Of a DNA stretch of 64,000 nucleotides, positions 28,010 through 37,556 are shown piece after piece (position 1 is the first letter of the stretch; each line of letters begins with the position of its first letter). Both the position numbers and the translations under genes were made by a program. The DNA is from Phycisphaerae bacterium (lineage in GTDB: Bacteria > Planctomycetota > Phycisphaerae > UBA1845 > Fen-1342), in assembly GCA_030428945.1 (NCBI GenBank), contig JAUIEC010000016.1:84489-148488 (forward strand), given 5' to 3'. The notes below the pieces were generated by a model, which was not told the DNA's origin, made no database searches, and was given only the letters and a program-made list of their open reading frames with translations.

Positions 28010-30667
28010 CTACCCTCGCCTGCGCCGCAGCGGGACCAGCGCCAGTGCCGTCAGCGGGGCGAACGAAGCCAGTCCGAAGCCGCACGCGGCCACCGGGGTG
28101 ACCGGGACGAAGTCGTCGGTGTCGACGACGGCCGGGGCGAGCGGGTCCTCCAGCGGCTGGGCGAATCCCGCGTCAACGGTCAGGCGGACCGTGTCGGTCG
28201 CCACCTGTCCGCGGGCGTCGGTCGCCGTCACGGTGTAGACCGTCGAGCGTTCCGGGAACGCCATCGTCGACTTGCCGACCGGGTCCGAGAGCCGCAGCGG
28301 CGGATCCCAGGAGAAGTCGATCGGCGGCGTGCCGCCCTCGATCAGCGTGTCCAGTACGACCGAGTCGCCCGGCTTGATCTCCAGCCGCGCCGCCGTCGCC
28401 TCGACCCGCAGCGGCCTGGCCACCGCGACCCGCACGATCCGGGCGGCCGTCTGGCCGACCGCGTCGCGGACATTCGCCAGGTACAACTGCGTCTCCGTCG
28501 GCGTCAGCGTCAGTTCCGCCCCGTCCGCGAAGATCGGCTTGTTGCCGGCGAACCAGTTGATCTCGTACGGGGCCTGGCCGCCCAGCACTTCCGCGCGCAG
28601 CTTGATCGGAACACCCTCGATCGCGAAGACCTCGTCCGGCAGTTCCAGGTCGAGCACCTCGATCGCGGCGACCCGCACGCTGCGCGTGATCTGCCGCCCG
28701 GCCCCGTCGGTGACCGTCACCGAGTAATCGACACCGCCCGGCTCGAGCACCTGCGGCGCATAGTTCGGCTGGGTCGGATCGGTGTTCTCGGCCACCGGCG
28801 ACCAGGCGTAGCGGTACGGCAGCGTCCCGCCGGAAGCCTCGGCCTGCAGCAGCGGGAACCTGCCGATCACGACGCTCTGGTTCTCGCTGACATCCAGCGT
28901 CAGCGGTGGCACGAAGTCGAAGGTGACCGGCCGAACGATCTCGGTGCCGGACATGTCACGCACCGTGACGGCCAGGCTGGTCCCCGCCAGCGGCGTGGCC
29001 TGCGTCGTCGGGCTGGTGGGGCTGCTGACGACCTCGGGCGGTGACCAGGAAAACGTGTACGGCGGCTCGCCTCCGCTGGCCGTGACGGTCAACTGCGTCG
29101 ACTCACCCTCGACCAGCGAGCGGTTACCGCTGATCAGCGCGTCGAAGATCTCGCCGTACTGGGCGATCGCGGTCGTCTCGGCGCCGATCGTGAACGTCAC
29201 CGCCCGCTGCCCCTCGGGCGAGGCGACACCGTTGATGACCCAGCGGGTGAACGCGAAACTGGGCGGCCCGACCGGCGCCGTCAGCGTGATCGCCGTACCC
29301 CCGGGATACAGCAGACCGCCGCCGGTCGTCAGATCCACACCGCTCGTCCCGGTCGCGTCGGCCGGCTGAACCGTGGCGCTGATCCCGTCCCCGTTGACGG
29401 CCTGCACGTTCAGGTTGAACAGCGGGTCCGTCGACGCATCGGCCCGCAGTTCGTAACGCTGCACATCGCCACCGGCCGTGGCGGAAAAGACCCGCACGAA
29501 CACGCCGCACGCCCCGCCCGACACCAGCAGCGGGACCGTCTCGACAGGAGCCCCCGGCGAACCGGACGCCAGGCGCAGAACGTCGCCGTCCGCGTCATGG
29601 ATCGTGACCGACAGCGGCAACTGGCTGCGCGTGTTGACCGTCGGCGTGCTGCCACTCGACGGGCCGGTCTGGTAGGTGCTGCCGATCGGAGTCACCGTGA
29701 CCGAGAAACGATCCCCCGGCGAGGCCGCCAGCCAGTACCAGTCCTCCTGGCTGCCGTTCCGCAGCCCGAGGTCGCCGACCATCATCCCGTCGGAGTACAT
29801 GCCCAGGTCGCGGGCCGTCTCCATCTCGCCGTTCCCGGCGCCCGTGTCGTCGTACAGCGCCTGGCCGCCGCGAACATCGTCGTCCTGCGGCCCGGCGAAG
29901 TTCTCGTTCAGGAACGGCTCCATCAGCTTGCTGGCATCCAGCGGCCAGACGTGCAGCAGACCGATCCCGTGCCCCATCTCGTGCATCAGCGTGTTGCGCA
30001 GGAAGCGGTAGTCCCCGCTCGAATCCTGCCAGGGCTCGGCCACGTCGAGCGCCATGTCGCCGTAACTCGGGAAGTAGTTGAACGCCAGGACGCCGGACGT
30101 CCCGTCGATCGGCTGCGCCACGATCCGGATGTCACCGCGGACACCCAGCACACCCGGAGACTCCGGCCAGGTCGCGCCGTCGTCGGCCGTCTCCTCGACG
30201 TAGGTCACGCCGGTCAGCGCCCCCCAGGCGGCGAACGATTCGCGAAAGATGTCCTTCCAGGCTTCGGTACTGCCGAACTTGGCGTCGAAGCTGGCGTGCA
30301 GGGTGTTGGTCAGGGTGCCGCCTTCGGACGGGATCGTGCCGTCGGCCACGAAGGAGTAGGTCAGCGTGATCGGCGAACCGAGCGCCCCGCCCCCGCCACT
30401 GGCCGAGGTGTCCCAGCGACTGGTCGTGGCATAGCCGTTCGGGTTGGCGCCCGGGTGCCCGATCAACCCCTCGAGCGGGCCGATCGCACTCAGGTCCGTG
30501 CCCGGCGCCAGACAGGCACAGGCCGCCCGACCGGCGAGCGTCACCTCGACGAAGCGGACTTCGTCCGGGGCCGGCCGCGGGTCACCCTCGACCGACCGCG
30601 GGCCCCAACCGACTACCGCCAGCAGGCAGCCTGCCGCCGCCCCCACCACCGACCTTGCAAGCGCCAT
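28010..30667 (-). CDS. Secreted matrixin-like zinc metalloprotease with Ig/PKD-type repeats and C-terminal sorting tail
   Basis: The protein is 885 residues. A signal peptide precedes a matrixin-type protease domain with the zinc motif H-E-M-G-H-G-I-G-L-L-H at 229-239 and the Met-turn K-L-M-E-P-F shortly after. From about residue 400 onward there are four or five beta modules with repeated S-V-T-V-T-D-G-A-G and Y-E/T-W-x-P patterns resembling PKD/Ig folds. The C-terminus is a Cys-containing C-G-F-G-L-A-S-F hydrophobic helix followed by R-R-R-R-G. That shape fits a CTERM-like surface-sorting signal (inference). It is divergent from the acidic membrane protein at 30838. Confidence 0.85.
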   Translation of the reverse strand: MALARSVVGAAAGCLLAVVGWGPRSVEGDPRPAPDEVRFVEVTLAGRAACACLAPGTDLSAIGPLEGLIGHPGANPNGYATTSRWDTSASGGGGALGSPITLTYSFVADGTIPSEGGTLTNTLHASFDAKFGSTEAWKDIFRESFAAWGALTGVTYVEETADDGATWPESPGVLGVRGDIRIVAQPIDGTSGVLAFNYFPSYGDMALDVAEPWQDSSGDYRFLRNTLMHEMGHGIGLLHVWPLDASKLMEPFLNENFAGPQDDDVRGGQALYDDTGAGNGEMETARDLGMYSDGMMVGDLGLRNGSQEDWYWLAASPGDRFSVTVTPIGSTYQTGPSSGSTPTVNTRSQLPLSVTIHDADGDVLRLASGSPGAPVETVPLLVSGGACGVFVRVFSATAGGDVQRYELRADASTDPLFNLNVQAVNGDGISATVQPADATGTSGVDLTTGGGLLYPGGTAITLTAPVGPPSFAFTRWVINGVASPEGQRAVTFTIGAETTAIAQYGEIFDALISGNRSLVEGESTQLTVTASGGEPPYTFSWSPPEVVSSPTSPTTQATPLAGTSLAVTVRDMSGTEIVRPVTFDFVPPLTLDVSENQSVVIGRFPLLQAEASGGTLPYRYAWSPVAENTDPTQPNYAPQVLEPGGVDYSVTVTDGAGRQITRSVRVAAIEVLDLELPDEVFAIEGVPIKLRAEVLGGQAPYEINWFAGNKPIFADGAELTLTPTETQLYLANVRDAVGQTAARIVRVAVARPLRVEATAARLEIKPGDSVVLDTLIEGGTPPIDFSWDPPLRLSDPVGKSTMAFPERSTVYTVTATDARGQVATDTVRLTVDAGFAQPLEDPLAPAVVDTDDFVPVTPVAACGFGLASFAPLTALALVPLRRRRG

Positions 30668-30837
30668 CGCGTCGTCCCCAGATCCTTCGTGTTTATCAGA
30701 CCATCCGGTCCCGGGCGGGTCCTTCCGCCCCGTGTCTCGGACACGCGTAAGTATCGAATACGTTCAATCTCTCTGTCGGCATTGCCACGGACGACACTGT
30801 GCCCGTCTCTTTTCCGATGATAAACGAGGGAGCAGCC

Positions 30838-32127
30838 ATGCCCGATGAGTCGACCGAACATTCCGCGCCGAATGCCGCCCCGGAGACGCCCCCGGAACGC
30901 CGTCCGTCCGGAGACCAGGCCTCGCTCCTGTCGAATGACGACGTCCTGGCCGCTCTGAGCGAAGTCGCCGCCCTCGAAGAAGCCGGCCCGGATACTTCTG
31001 ATAACACCCGCGCCGACGCGGATCCGGCCGCCGCCGCCCCGCCCCAATCCGCGGCGGAAGAGTTCGAAGAGACCCCGTCCGAACCCGCCGACAACGACGC
31101 TCCGTATCCCGACGATGCGCCGTACCCGGAGGACGGCCCCTACATCGAGCCTGCGGCCGCGGTGGACGGTCCGACCTCCGAACCGGGCGACGCGTCCGAA
31201 CCGCCGTCCGCGCCGGACGATCCCTATCCGGTCGACGGACCGTACATCGAACCCGGATCGCCGGACGACGATCCCGCGACACCGACCGATGACGCCCCCG
31301 CCTCGACCGACGTGCCCTCTCCCGACGAGACGCCCTATCCGGAAGATGCCCCGTACACCGAACCCGCCGACGTGGCGGCGACCGAGTCGCCCCCGACCGC
31401 GTCGGCCCCGACCGGGTCGACCCTGACCGAGGCGGTGTTCGATCCCGAAGCGCCTGACGATCCCGATTCTTCAGCGGGCGCGGACCTCGCGCCGCCGGAC
31501 GCCGCGGGCAATGACGACGAACTGCTGGCGGCGTTGCAGGAACTGGAAAACCACGCGGACGCCGATCCGTTCGCCGTAACCGACGATGCCTTCGCGGGTG
31601 TCAACTTCGACGGGATCGACTCGCCGGACGACTCGGCCGAGGAGGGCGAACCGGCCGCGACAGACGAGGCCGGCGAGGCCTCCGAAGGTGTCGGCGAAGC
31701 GGCCGGGGCGGTGGCCGGGGCGGCCGCGGCAGCGCCGGGGGCGGTCCCGAAGACGATGCAGTTCAAGCTGGGCAGCAAGACGGTCGGGGCACCGGCCGCG
31801 CCGCCGCCCAGTCCGGAGCCCGACCCGGTCCGCAAGCCGGGGCACGGGATGCTGCCGGTGGCCTCGCTCGGCAAGCGGATCTACCGGGCGGTGGACGCCG
31901 TGCTCGAGTTCTGCCACCGCCCGTTCCACGGGATCCAGCGTCCGGCCCGGATGATCATCGGCTACTGCGCCCTGACGACGATCGTCGTGTCGACCCTGAG
32001 CGTGACGCTGCTCCCGATCCTGGTTCATCGCCAGGACGCGATCACCTTCCTGCGCGAGAAACGGGCGGACATGGAAGCGGCCCGCCACGCCCCGCCTCCG
32101 CCCGCGGAATCCGAAGCACAGGACTAG
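30838..32127 (+). CDS. Acidic proline-rich single-pass membrane protein
   Basis: The protein is 429 residues with no recognised family. The first 330 residues are Asp/Glu/Pro/Ala-rich and probably disordered, with three or four copies of a P-Y-P-x-D-x-P-Y-x-E-P unit near residues 85-190. A short basic segment (K-R-I-Y-R-A) precedes one transmembrane helix near residue 385 (I-G-Y-C-A-L-T-T-I-V-V-S-T-L), then a charged tail. GAGGGAG upstream of the ATG at 30838 supports that start over an ATG 13 codons earlier. The orientation is likely N-in with the acidic arm in the cytoplasm, or the reverse; this cannot be settled from sequence. Confidence 0.7.
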   Translation: MPDESTEHSAPNAAPETPPERRPSGDQASLLSNDDVLAALSEVAALEEAGPDTSDNTRADADPAAAAPPQSAAEEFEETPSEPADNDAPYPDDAPYPEDGPYIEPAAAVDGPTSEPGDASEPPSAPDDPYPVDGPYIEPGSPDDDPATPTDDAPASTDVPSPDETPYPEDAPYTEPADVAATESPPTASAPTGSTLTEAVFDPEAPDDPDSSAGADLAPPDAAGNDDELLAALQELENHADADPFAVTDDAFAGVNFDGIDSPDDSAEEGEPAATDEAGEASEGVGEAAGAVAGAAAAAPGAVPKTMQFKLGSKTVGAPAAPPPSPEPDPVRKPGHGMLPVASLGKRIYRAVDAVLEFCHRPFHGIQRPARMIIGYCALTTIVVSTLSVTLLPILVHRQDAITFLREKRADMEAARHAPPPPAESEAQD

Positions 32128-32137
32128 GTTCTGTTGA

Positions 32138-32235
32138 TGGATCCAATCGCGTTGCTGCCGCCGCGAAAAAGTGCAGGAGTGAAAGAAGGTCGCGAAACCG
32201 CCCTCTTTCACTCCTTCACATTTCCACCCTTTCTC
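32138..32235 (-). repeat. 3'-end hairpin repeat, GTGAAGGAGTGAAAG family
   Basis: The order is GGATCCAATCGCGTTGC, then a GTGCAGGAGTGAAAG arm, then GGTCGCGAAACCGCC, then the inverted TCACTCCTTCAC arm. This is the reverse complement of the block at 9479-9640. It sits between convergent genes. Confidence 0.8.
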
Positions 32236-32336
32236 CGTCCACACGACCTGGCAGGCCGCGCCGTCGGCTGACCCCGCAGGTCGATCGTCCGGGTGCGACC
32301 CGATCACCCGGCCGACGTGTTCACCCGCCGACCTGC

Positions 32337-34445
32337 CTACTTGCTGATGCCAAGCCGGTCGAGGATGAAGGCGTACTCGAAGGCGCGGTCCTTCAGGCGG
32401 TTGTAGCGTCCGCTGGCGCCGCCGTGACCGGCGCCCATGTTGGTCTTCATCAGCAGCAGGTTGTCGCCGGTCTTCGTCGCCCGCAGCCTGGCGCACCACT
32501 TGGCCGGCTCCCAGTACTGGACGCGCGGGTCGTTCAGGCCGGCGGTGATCAGGATGTGCGGGTAGTCCTGGGCCGTGACGTTGTCATACGGCGAGTAACG
32601 CAGCATGTACTCGTAGAACGCCTTGTCGTTCGGGTTGCCCCACTCCTCGTACTCGATCACCGTCAGGGGAATGCTCGGGTCGAGCATGGTCGTGACGACG
32701 TCGACGAACGGGACGGCCGCGACGGCGCAGTGGACCAGGTCCGGTCGCATATTCAGCACGGCCCCCATCAGCAGGCCGCCGGCGCTGCCGCCCATCATCG
32801 CCATCCGGTCGTGGCGGGTGTAGCCCTGCCGGACCAGTTCCTCGCCGCAGGCGATGAAGTCGGTGAAGGTGTTCATCTTGTGCAGGAACTTGCCGTCCTC
32901 GTACCACGGCCGGCCGAGTTCGCCGCCGCCGCGAATGTGGGCGATCGCGAAGATCATCCCGCGATCGAGCAGGCTCAGCCGGGCGGAACTGAACCGCGGA
33001 TCCATGCTGGCCCCGTACGAGCCGTAGCCGTACAGCAGCGTCGGGTTGTCGCCGCTGCGGGTGATGCCCCTGCGGTAGACCAGCGACATCGGGATCTTCG
33101 TGCCGTCCGAAGCGGTCGCCTCGATCCGCTGCGACTCGTACTTCTCCGGGTCGTAGCCGCCCAGCACGGGCTCCTGCTTGAGCAGTTCACGCGACCTGGT
33201 CCGAATGTTGTAGTCGAACACCGAACGCGGCGTGACCAGCGACGTGTACGAGAACCGCAGCGTGTCGGTGTCATAGACCCGGTTCGTGTCGCCGCTGGCG
33301 GTGTAGACCGGCTCCGGGAAGGCGATGTAGTGCCCGCCGCCGCCGGCCGTGTCGAGCACGTGGATCTGGCGGAAGCCGTCCTTGCGCTCGTAGACCGCGA
33401 TGAAGTCCGCGAACGCGTCGACGCCGTCGAGCTTGATCGCCGGCCGATGCGGAAGCACCTCGCGGGCCTGGTCCCAGCCGCGGGCGGTCAGCGGCATCTC
33501 GAGCAGCTTGAAGTTGATCGCGTCGCGGTTGGTCGTGACCAGGAAGCGGTCGCCCTGGTGCGCGATGCTGTACTCGACCCCCTGCGTCCGCGGCAGCAGC
33601 GTCTCGAACGTCCCGGTCGGATCGTCGGCCGCCAGCACGCGGACCTCGCTGGTGATCTTGCTGTACATGCCGATCTGAAGGAAGCGCTCGCTGCGGGTCT
33701 TGCCGAGCCCGACGAAGAAGCGCTCGTCCTCCTCGTGGTGCACCAGCGCATCGTCGGCCTGCCCCGTGCCCAGCCTGTGGCGGAAGACCTTGTACGGGCG
33801 GCGGGCCTCGTCCAGCGTCGTGTAGAACAGCGTGGCGTTATCGGCCGCCCACTCGACTGAACCGCTGATGTTCTCGAGCCGGTCGTCGCGCAGGGATCCG
33901 TCGGCCAGGTCGCGGACCACCAGGGTGTAGACCTCGGACCCGTTCGTATCGAAGGCGTAGGCCAGCAGGTGTTCGTCGGGGCTGATCGCCAGCGCGCCGA
34001 GCGAGAAGTACTTGTGTCCGCGGGCCAGTTCGTTGACGTCGAGGATCACCTCTTCGGACGCGTCATCGGCGCTCAGCTCGCGCCGGCAGTAGACCCGGTA
34101 CTGCTCGCCCGGAACGTTGCGGCTGTAGTACAGGTGCCGGCCGTAGCGGTACGGAACCGACTCGTCGTCTTCCTTCAGGCGGGCCTTCATCTCTTCGAAG
34201 AGCGTCTCTTCGAGCTGCCTGGCGTGCGCCATCTTCTCGGCGGTATAGGCGTTTTCGGCCCGCAGGTAGTCGAGGACCTCCTCGCTGGTCCGCTCGCGCA
34301 GCCAGTAGTAGTTGTCGGTCCGGGTGTCGCCGTGCTTCTCGATCGTGTGCGGGACCTGCCTGGCGACCGGCGGCTGCTGTGCGCCCGCCTGCCCGATTCC
34401 GACTCCGACCGCCGCCATCGCCAACCCCTTCCAGAATCCGTGCAT
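32337..34445 (-). CDS. Prolyl oligopeptidase-family serine peptidase (oligopeptidase B-like)
   Basis: The protein is 702 residues, the normal size for the S9A family. A signal peptide (through A-G-A-Q) indicates a periplasmic enzyme, unlike cytosolic PtrB. The N-terminal seven-blade propeller spans about residues 70-420. The alpha/beta-hydrolase domain carries the catalytic triad: Ser554 in G-G-S-A-G-G, Asp639 in G-L-N-D-P-R-V and His674 in G-A-G-H-G-G. The opening H-G-D-T-R-T-D-N-Y-Y-W-L-R is characteristic of oligopeptidase B. It would cleave short peptides after basic residues; substrate choice is an inference from family. Confidence 0.95.
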   Translation of the reverse strand: MHGFWKGLAMAAVGVGIGQAGAQQPPVARQVPHTIEKHGDTRTDNYYWLRERTSEEVLDYLRAENAYTAEKMAHARQLEETLFEEMKARLKEDDESVPYRYGRHLYYSRNVPGEQYRVYCRRELSADDASEEVILDVNELARGHKYFSLGALAISPDEHLLAYAFDTNGSEVYTLVVRDLADGSLRDDRLENISGSVEWAADNATLFYTTLDEARRPYKVFRHRLGTGQADDALVHHEEDERFFVGLGKTRSERFLQIGMYSKITSEVRVLAADDPTGTFETLLPRTQGVEYSIAHQGDRFLVTTNRDAINFKLLEMPLTARGWDQAREVLPHRPAIKLDGVDAFADFIAVYERKDGFRQIHVLDTAGGGGHYIAFPEPVYTASGDTNRVYDTDTLRFSYTSLVTPRSVFDYNIRTRSRELLKQEPVLGGYDPEKYESQRIEATASDGTKIPMSLVYRRGITRSGDNPTLLYGYGSYGASMDPRFSSARLSLLDRGMIFAIAHIRGGGELGRPWYEDGKFLHKMNTFTDFIACGEELVRQGYTRHDRMAMMGGSAGGLLMGAVLNMRPDLVHCAVAAVPFVDVVTTMLDPSIPLTVIEYEEWGNPNDKAFYEYMLRYSPYDNVTAQDYPHILITAGLNDPRVQYWEPAKWCARLRATKTGDNLLLMKTNMGAGHGGASGRYNRLKDRAFEYAFILDRLGISK

Positions 34446-34538
34446 CCCGTCAACTCCCGTCGTGACCCGCCGACACCGCCACGCCCCGGGCGGTTACAAT
34501 CGCTGCAGGAGAAGCACACTATCCGCGACGGGAGTCTC

Positions 34539-35531
34539 ATGTCCACCATCGATGCCGAGGTTGTGATCGTCGGCGGCGGAATCGCCGGCGCGGCCACCGC
34601 CTACCACCTGCGAGGACGCAAGAGCGTCATCATTCTCGAACGCGAAGAGACCCCCGGACAGCATTCGACCGGGCGGAACGCGGCCATCATCCGCGAGATC
34701 TGCGTCGGACCCGAAATCGCCGAAGTGATGGACGAGGGCGCCGCCGAACTGCGCAAAGGCCAACTCGCCGAGTACATCCGCTGCGGCATCGTCCTGGCCG
34801 GCCAGGGTGACGGACCGATCGCCGAGCACTTCCCCGACATCCCCGGCAACGGCGGCTGGCACGAACCCGGCGGCGTGGTCGATGTGGCCGGCCTGCTGAC
34901 GACCTACCTGCAGGGCAGCGACCTGCGCTGCGGCATCGATGTCCGCGGCTGGCAGCGCGTCGGCGATCTCATCGAAGTGCAGACCAGCAAGGGCACCCTG
35001 CGGACGCACACGCTGGTCAACGCGGCCGGTCCCTGGGCGGGTGTGTTCGGCGAGCTGCCGCTGACCCCGCGGAACCGGACGATCTTCATCACGGCCCCGA
35101 TCGAGGGGATCAATGCGGAACTGCCGGTGGTCTGGTACCTGAAGGAGGGCCTGTACTTCCGGCCGGAGTCGGGCGGCCTGCTGATGAGCGTCTGCGACCA
35201 GGTCGACGCCGCCCCGGGCGACTACACGTTCGATTCGGAAGTGATCGAGACGCTGGTCGAGAAGCTCGAAGCGCACGCCCCGCGGCTGCAGGACGTGTCG
35301 ATCTCGCATTACTGGGTCGGTCAGCGGACGTTCGCCCCGGACGACGGTTTCGTCATCGGCCACGACCCGCGCAAGCCGGGCCTGTTCCACGTCGCGGCCC
35401 TGGGCGGGCACGGCGTGACGGCCTCGTTCGCGGTCGGCCGCATCGCGGCCGAAGCCATCGTCCGCGGCGACAACGACGCGATCGCCGAGGACCTGCGCCC
35501 CGAACGGCTGCTTTCTTCAGTGAGCAAGTGA
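34539..35531 (+). CDS. FAD-dependent oxidoreductase (DAO family)
   Basis: The protein is 330 residues. The N-terminal Rossmann motif V-V-I-V-G-G-G-I-A-G-A-A-T-A binds FAD; H-S-T-G-R-N-A-A and a late A-L-G-G-H-G-V-T are typical of glycine/D-amino-acid oxidase-like enzymes. GGAG lies a few bases before the ATG at 34539. The C-terminal V-S-K-stop is encoded inside the AAGTGAGC repeat array, so the present stop codon was donated by the repeat. No partner genes help to identify the substrate. Confidence 0.9.
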   Translation: MSTIDAEVVIVGGGIAGAATAYHLRGRKSVIILEREETPGQHSTGRNAAIIREICVGPEIAEVMDEGAAELRKGQLAEYIRCGIVLAGQGDGPIAEHFPDIPGNGGWHEPGGVVDVAGLLTTYLQGSDLRCGIDVRGWQRVGDLIEVQTSKGTLRTHTLVNAAGPWAGVFGELPLTPRNRTIFITAPIEGINAELPVVWYLKEGLYFRPESGGLLMSVCDQVDAAPGDYTFDSEVIETLVEKLEAHAPRLQDVSISHYWVGQRTFAPDDGFVIGHDPRKPGLFHVAALGGHGVTASFAVGRIAAEAIVRGDNDAIAEDLRPERLLSSVSK

Positions 35532-35603
35532 GCAGGTAAGCAAGTAGGCAGGTGAGCAGGTAAGCAAGCGAGCAAGTGAGCAAGTAAACAGGTAAGCAGG
35601 CAA
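35515..35603 (+). repeat. AAGTGAGC/AAGTAAGC octamer array starting inside a CDS
   Basis: About eleven degenerate 8-base units (GTGAGCAA, GTAAGCAA, GTAGGCAG) run from the last codons of the FAD oxidoreductase gene. The family is the same as at 5160-5265. Confidence 0.85.
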
Positions 35604-36220
35604 GCGTCTCGCCGGTGATTGGGCCCCCTTGATTCCTGTGGCACCGGCGTCCCGCCGGTGATTGGGTCCCCCTGGTTCCTGTGGCACCGGCGTCCCGCCG
35701 GTGATTAAGCACCCTGACTGCTGTGGCACCGGCGTCCCGCCGGTGATTGGGCCCCGCAGCCGGAAGACACAGGCGGGACGCCTGTGCCACAAGTCCAGAG
35801 AGTTGCTGCGCTCCCTGTCTTCTGTGGCACCCTGTCTTCTGGGCCCACCTGCCTTCTGTGGCACACTGCCTTCTGTGGCACCCTGTCCTCTGTGGCACCG
35901 GCGTCCCGCCGGTGATTGGGCCCCCCTGACTGCTGTGGCACCGGCGTCCCGCCGGTGATTGGGTCCCCCTGATTACTGTGGCACCGGCGTCTCGCCGGTG
36001 ATTAGGCACCCCGATTCCTGTGGCACCGGCGTCCCGCCGGTGATTGGGCCCCCCTGATTCCTGTGGCACCGGCGTCCCGCCGGTGATTGGGCCCCGCAGC
36101 CGGAAGACACAGGCGAGACGCCTGTGCCACAAACCTAAAGAGATCCGCAAAGACACAGGCGGGACGCCTGTGCCACAAGTCCGGAGAGTTGTTGCGCTCC
36201 CTGTCTCCTGTGCCAAAAGC
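35604..36220. repeat. Large array of palindromic GGCACCGGCGTCCCGCCGGTG repeats
   Basis: About nine direct copies of a unit built on the hairpin CACCGGCG-TCCC-CGCCGGTG, spaced 40-45 bases, alternate with inverted copies of a sister hairpin CACAGGCG-GGA-CGCCTGTG. Simple CTGTGGCACCCTGTCTTCTG units lie between them. Arms change together (CCGGCG/CGCCGG against CAGGCG/CGCCTG), indicating conserved base pairing. This and the previous array fill the 700-base gap before mqnE. No gene is supported here. Confidence 0.9.
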
Positions 36221-36241
36221 CCTTCCAAGTGAACGTTCCGC

Positions 36242-37474
36242 TCAGCTGCGCGGTGTCGTCACGTCGCTCGTCAACCTGCCGTCCGCGTCGCGCGCGACGG
36301 TCCGGTAGAGCGAGTCCCGTTCGACCGGGGTGCAGCCGGCCTCGCGGATCAGGGCCCGCAACTGGTCGACGCGCAGGTTCTGGTCGTTGGTGCCCTGCCC
36401 CTCGCGCTTGGTGATGTCGTACCAGACGACCGTGCCGTCCAGATCGTCGACGCCCCAGTTCAGCGAGACCTGGGCCAGCTTCGGCGACTGCATGATCCAG
36501 AACGCCTTGATGTGCGGGAAGTTGTCCAGCATCAGCCGCGAGACCGCCAGCGTCCGCAGGTCATCGAGCCCCGTCGGTCCCGGCAGGCTGCCGAACTCGC
36601 TGCCGTCCGGAATGAAGCTCAGCGGAATGAAGCAGTTGAACGCCGCCTTGCCGCCCCGCGGGTTCTCCAGGTCGCCCGGAAGATCCGCGTGATCGACCCC
36701 CATCGCGGCCAGGTCGCGGTCCTGCTGCTCGCGCAGCTTCAGCATGTGCGTCAGCCGCTCGTCGATGCCCTCGATGTGGCCGTACAGCATCGTCGCGTTG
36801 GTCGGGATGCCCAGTTCGTGCGCGGTGCTGTGCACGTCGAACCAGTGCTTCTCGCCGACCTTGGCCTTGTAAGCCTCGTCGTGCACGCGGTCGTCGAAGA
36901 TCTCGGCCCCGCCGCCCGGCATGCTGTCGAGCCCGGCCTCGCGCAGCGCGCTGATCACTTCGCGGATGTTCAGCTTCGGCTTGGTGATCCGCGTGAAGTG
37001 CACGATCTCGATCGCGGTGAACGCCTTGATGTGCAGGTTGGGGCAGGTCTGCCGGATCGCCTGGCACATCTCCGTGTAGAACGAAAACGGCAGCTTCGGG
37101 TGCAGCCCGCCGACGATGTGCACTTCACTCGCGCCGGCCTCCTGGGCCTCGCGGCACATCGTGACGATTTCGTCGAGGCTGAACTCGTACGCGTCCTCCG
37201 CGTGCGCGCCCTGTTTGTCGAACGGGCGGTAGAACGCACAGAATTTGCAGCGCAGCACGCAGAAGTTGCTGTAGTTGATGTGCCGGTTGACGTTGAAGAA
37301 CACCTTCCGCTGGTGCCAGCGGGTGCGAACCTCGTCGGCCATCTCCCCGAGCGTGAAGATGTCGCGCGTCCGGTACAGGGCGTGCCCGTCCTCGCGGGTC
37401 AGCCGTTCGCCGGCCCGCACCTTCTCGCGAATCGGCTCGAGGGCCGGATCGAGTACCGGTCGATTCACCACCAT
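36242..37474 (-). CDS. mqnE: Aminofutalosine synthase
   Basis: The protein is 410 residues. It is a radical SAM enzyme of the futalosine route to menaquinone, adding the adenosyl radical to 3-[(1-carboxyvinyl)oxy]benzoate. The cluster motif is Cys72-x3-Cys76-x2-Cys79 (C-V-L-R-C-K-F-C-A-F), preceded by N-x-N-R-H-I-N-Y-S-N. H-I-V-G-G-L-H-P and P-G-G-G-A-E-I-F are conserved in MqnE/MqnC/CofH. The similarity could also fit CofH, but length and these motifs favour MqnE. The ATG at 37474 is chosen because the upstream open frame lies in repeats. Confidence 0.9.
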   Translation of the reverse strand: MVVNRPVLDPALEPIREKVRAGERLTREDGHALYRTRDIFTLGEMADEVRTRWHQRKVFFNVNRHINYSNFCVLRCKFCAFYRPFDKQGAHAEDAYEFSLDEIVTMCREAQEAGASEVHIVGGLHPKLPFSFYTEMCQAIRQTCPNLHIKAFTAIEIVHFTRITKPKLNIREVISALREAGLDSMPGGGAEIFDDRVHDEAYKAKVGEKHWFDVHSTAHELGIPTNATMLYGHIEGIDERLTHMLKLREQQDRDLAAMGVDHADLPGDLENPRGGKAAFNCFIPLSFIPDGSEFGSLPGPTGLDDLRTLAVSRLMLDNFPHIKAFWIMQSPKLAQVSLNWGVDDLDGTVVWYDITKREGQGTNDQNLRVDQLRALIREAGCTPVERDSLYRTVARDADGRLTSDVTTPRS

Positions 37475-37556
37475 CGGGTCAGGCTCCTTGGTCCGCCAAG
37501 CGAGAGATTGTAGTCCCTGCAGGCGGGGCGGTGAAATGTCTGACCCTCTTCCCCGC

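Noticed and set aside
35604..36220. Possible CRISPR array
   Set aside because: Repeat units are palindromic and their spacing segments are short, similar to each other and variable in length; no cas genes are near.
35353..36228. Long open frames rich in R-R-D-A-G-A-T-x across the repeat array
   Set aside because: They are translations of the tandem repeats, seen in several frames on both strands; there is no start region and no conserved domain.
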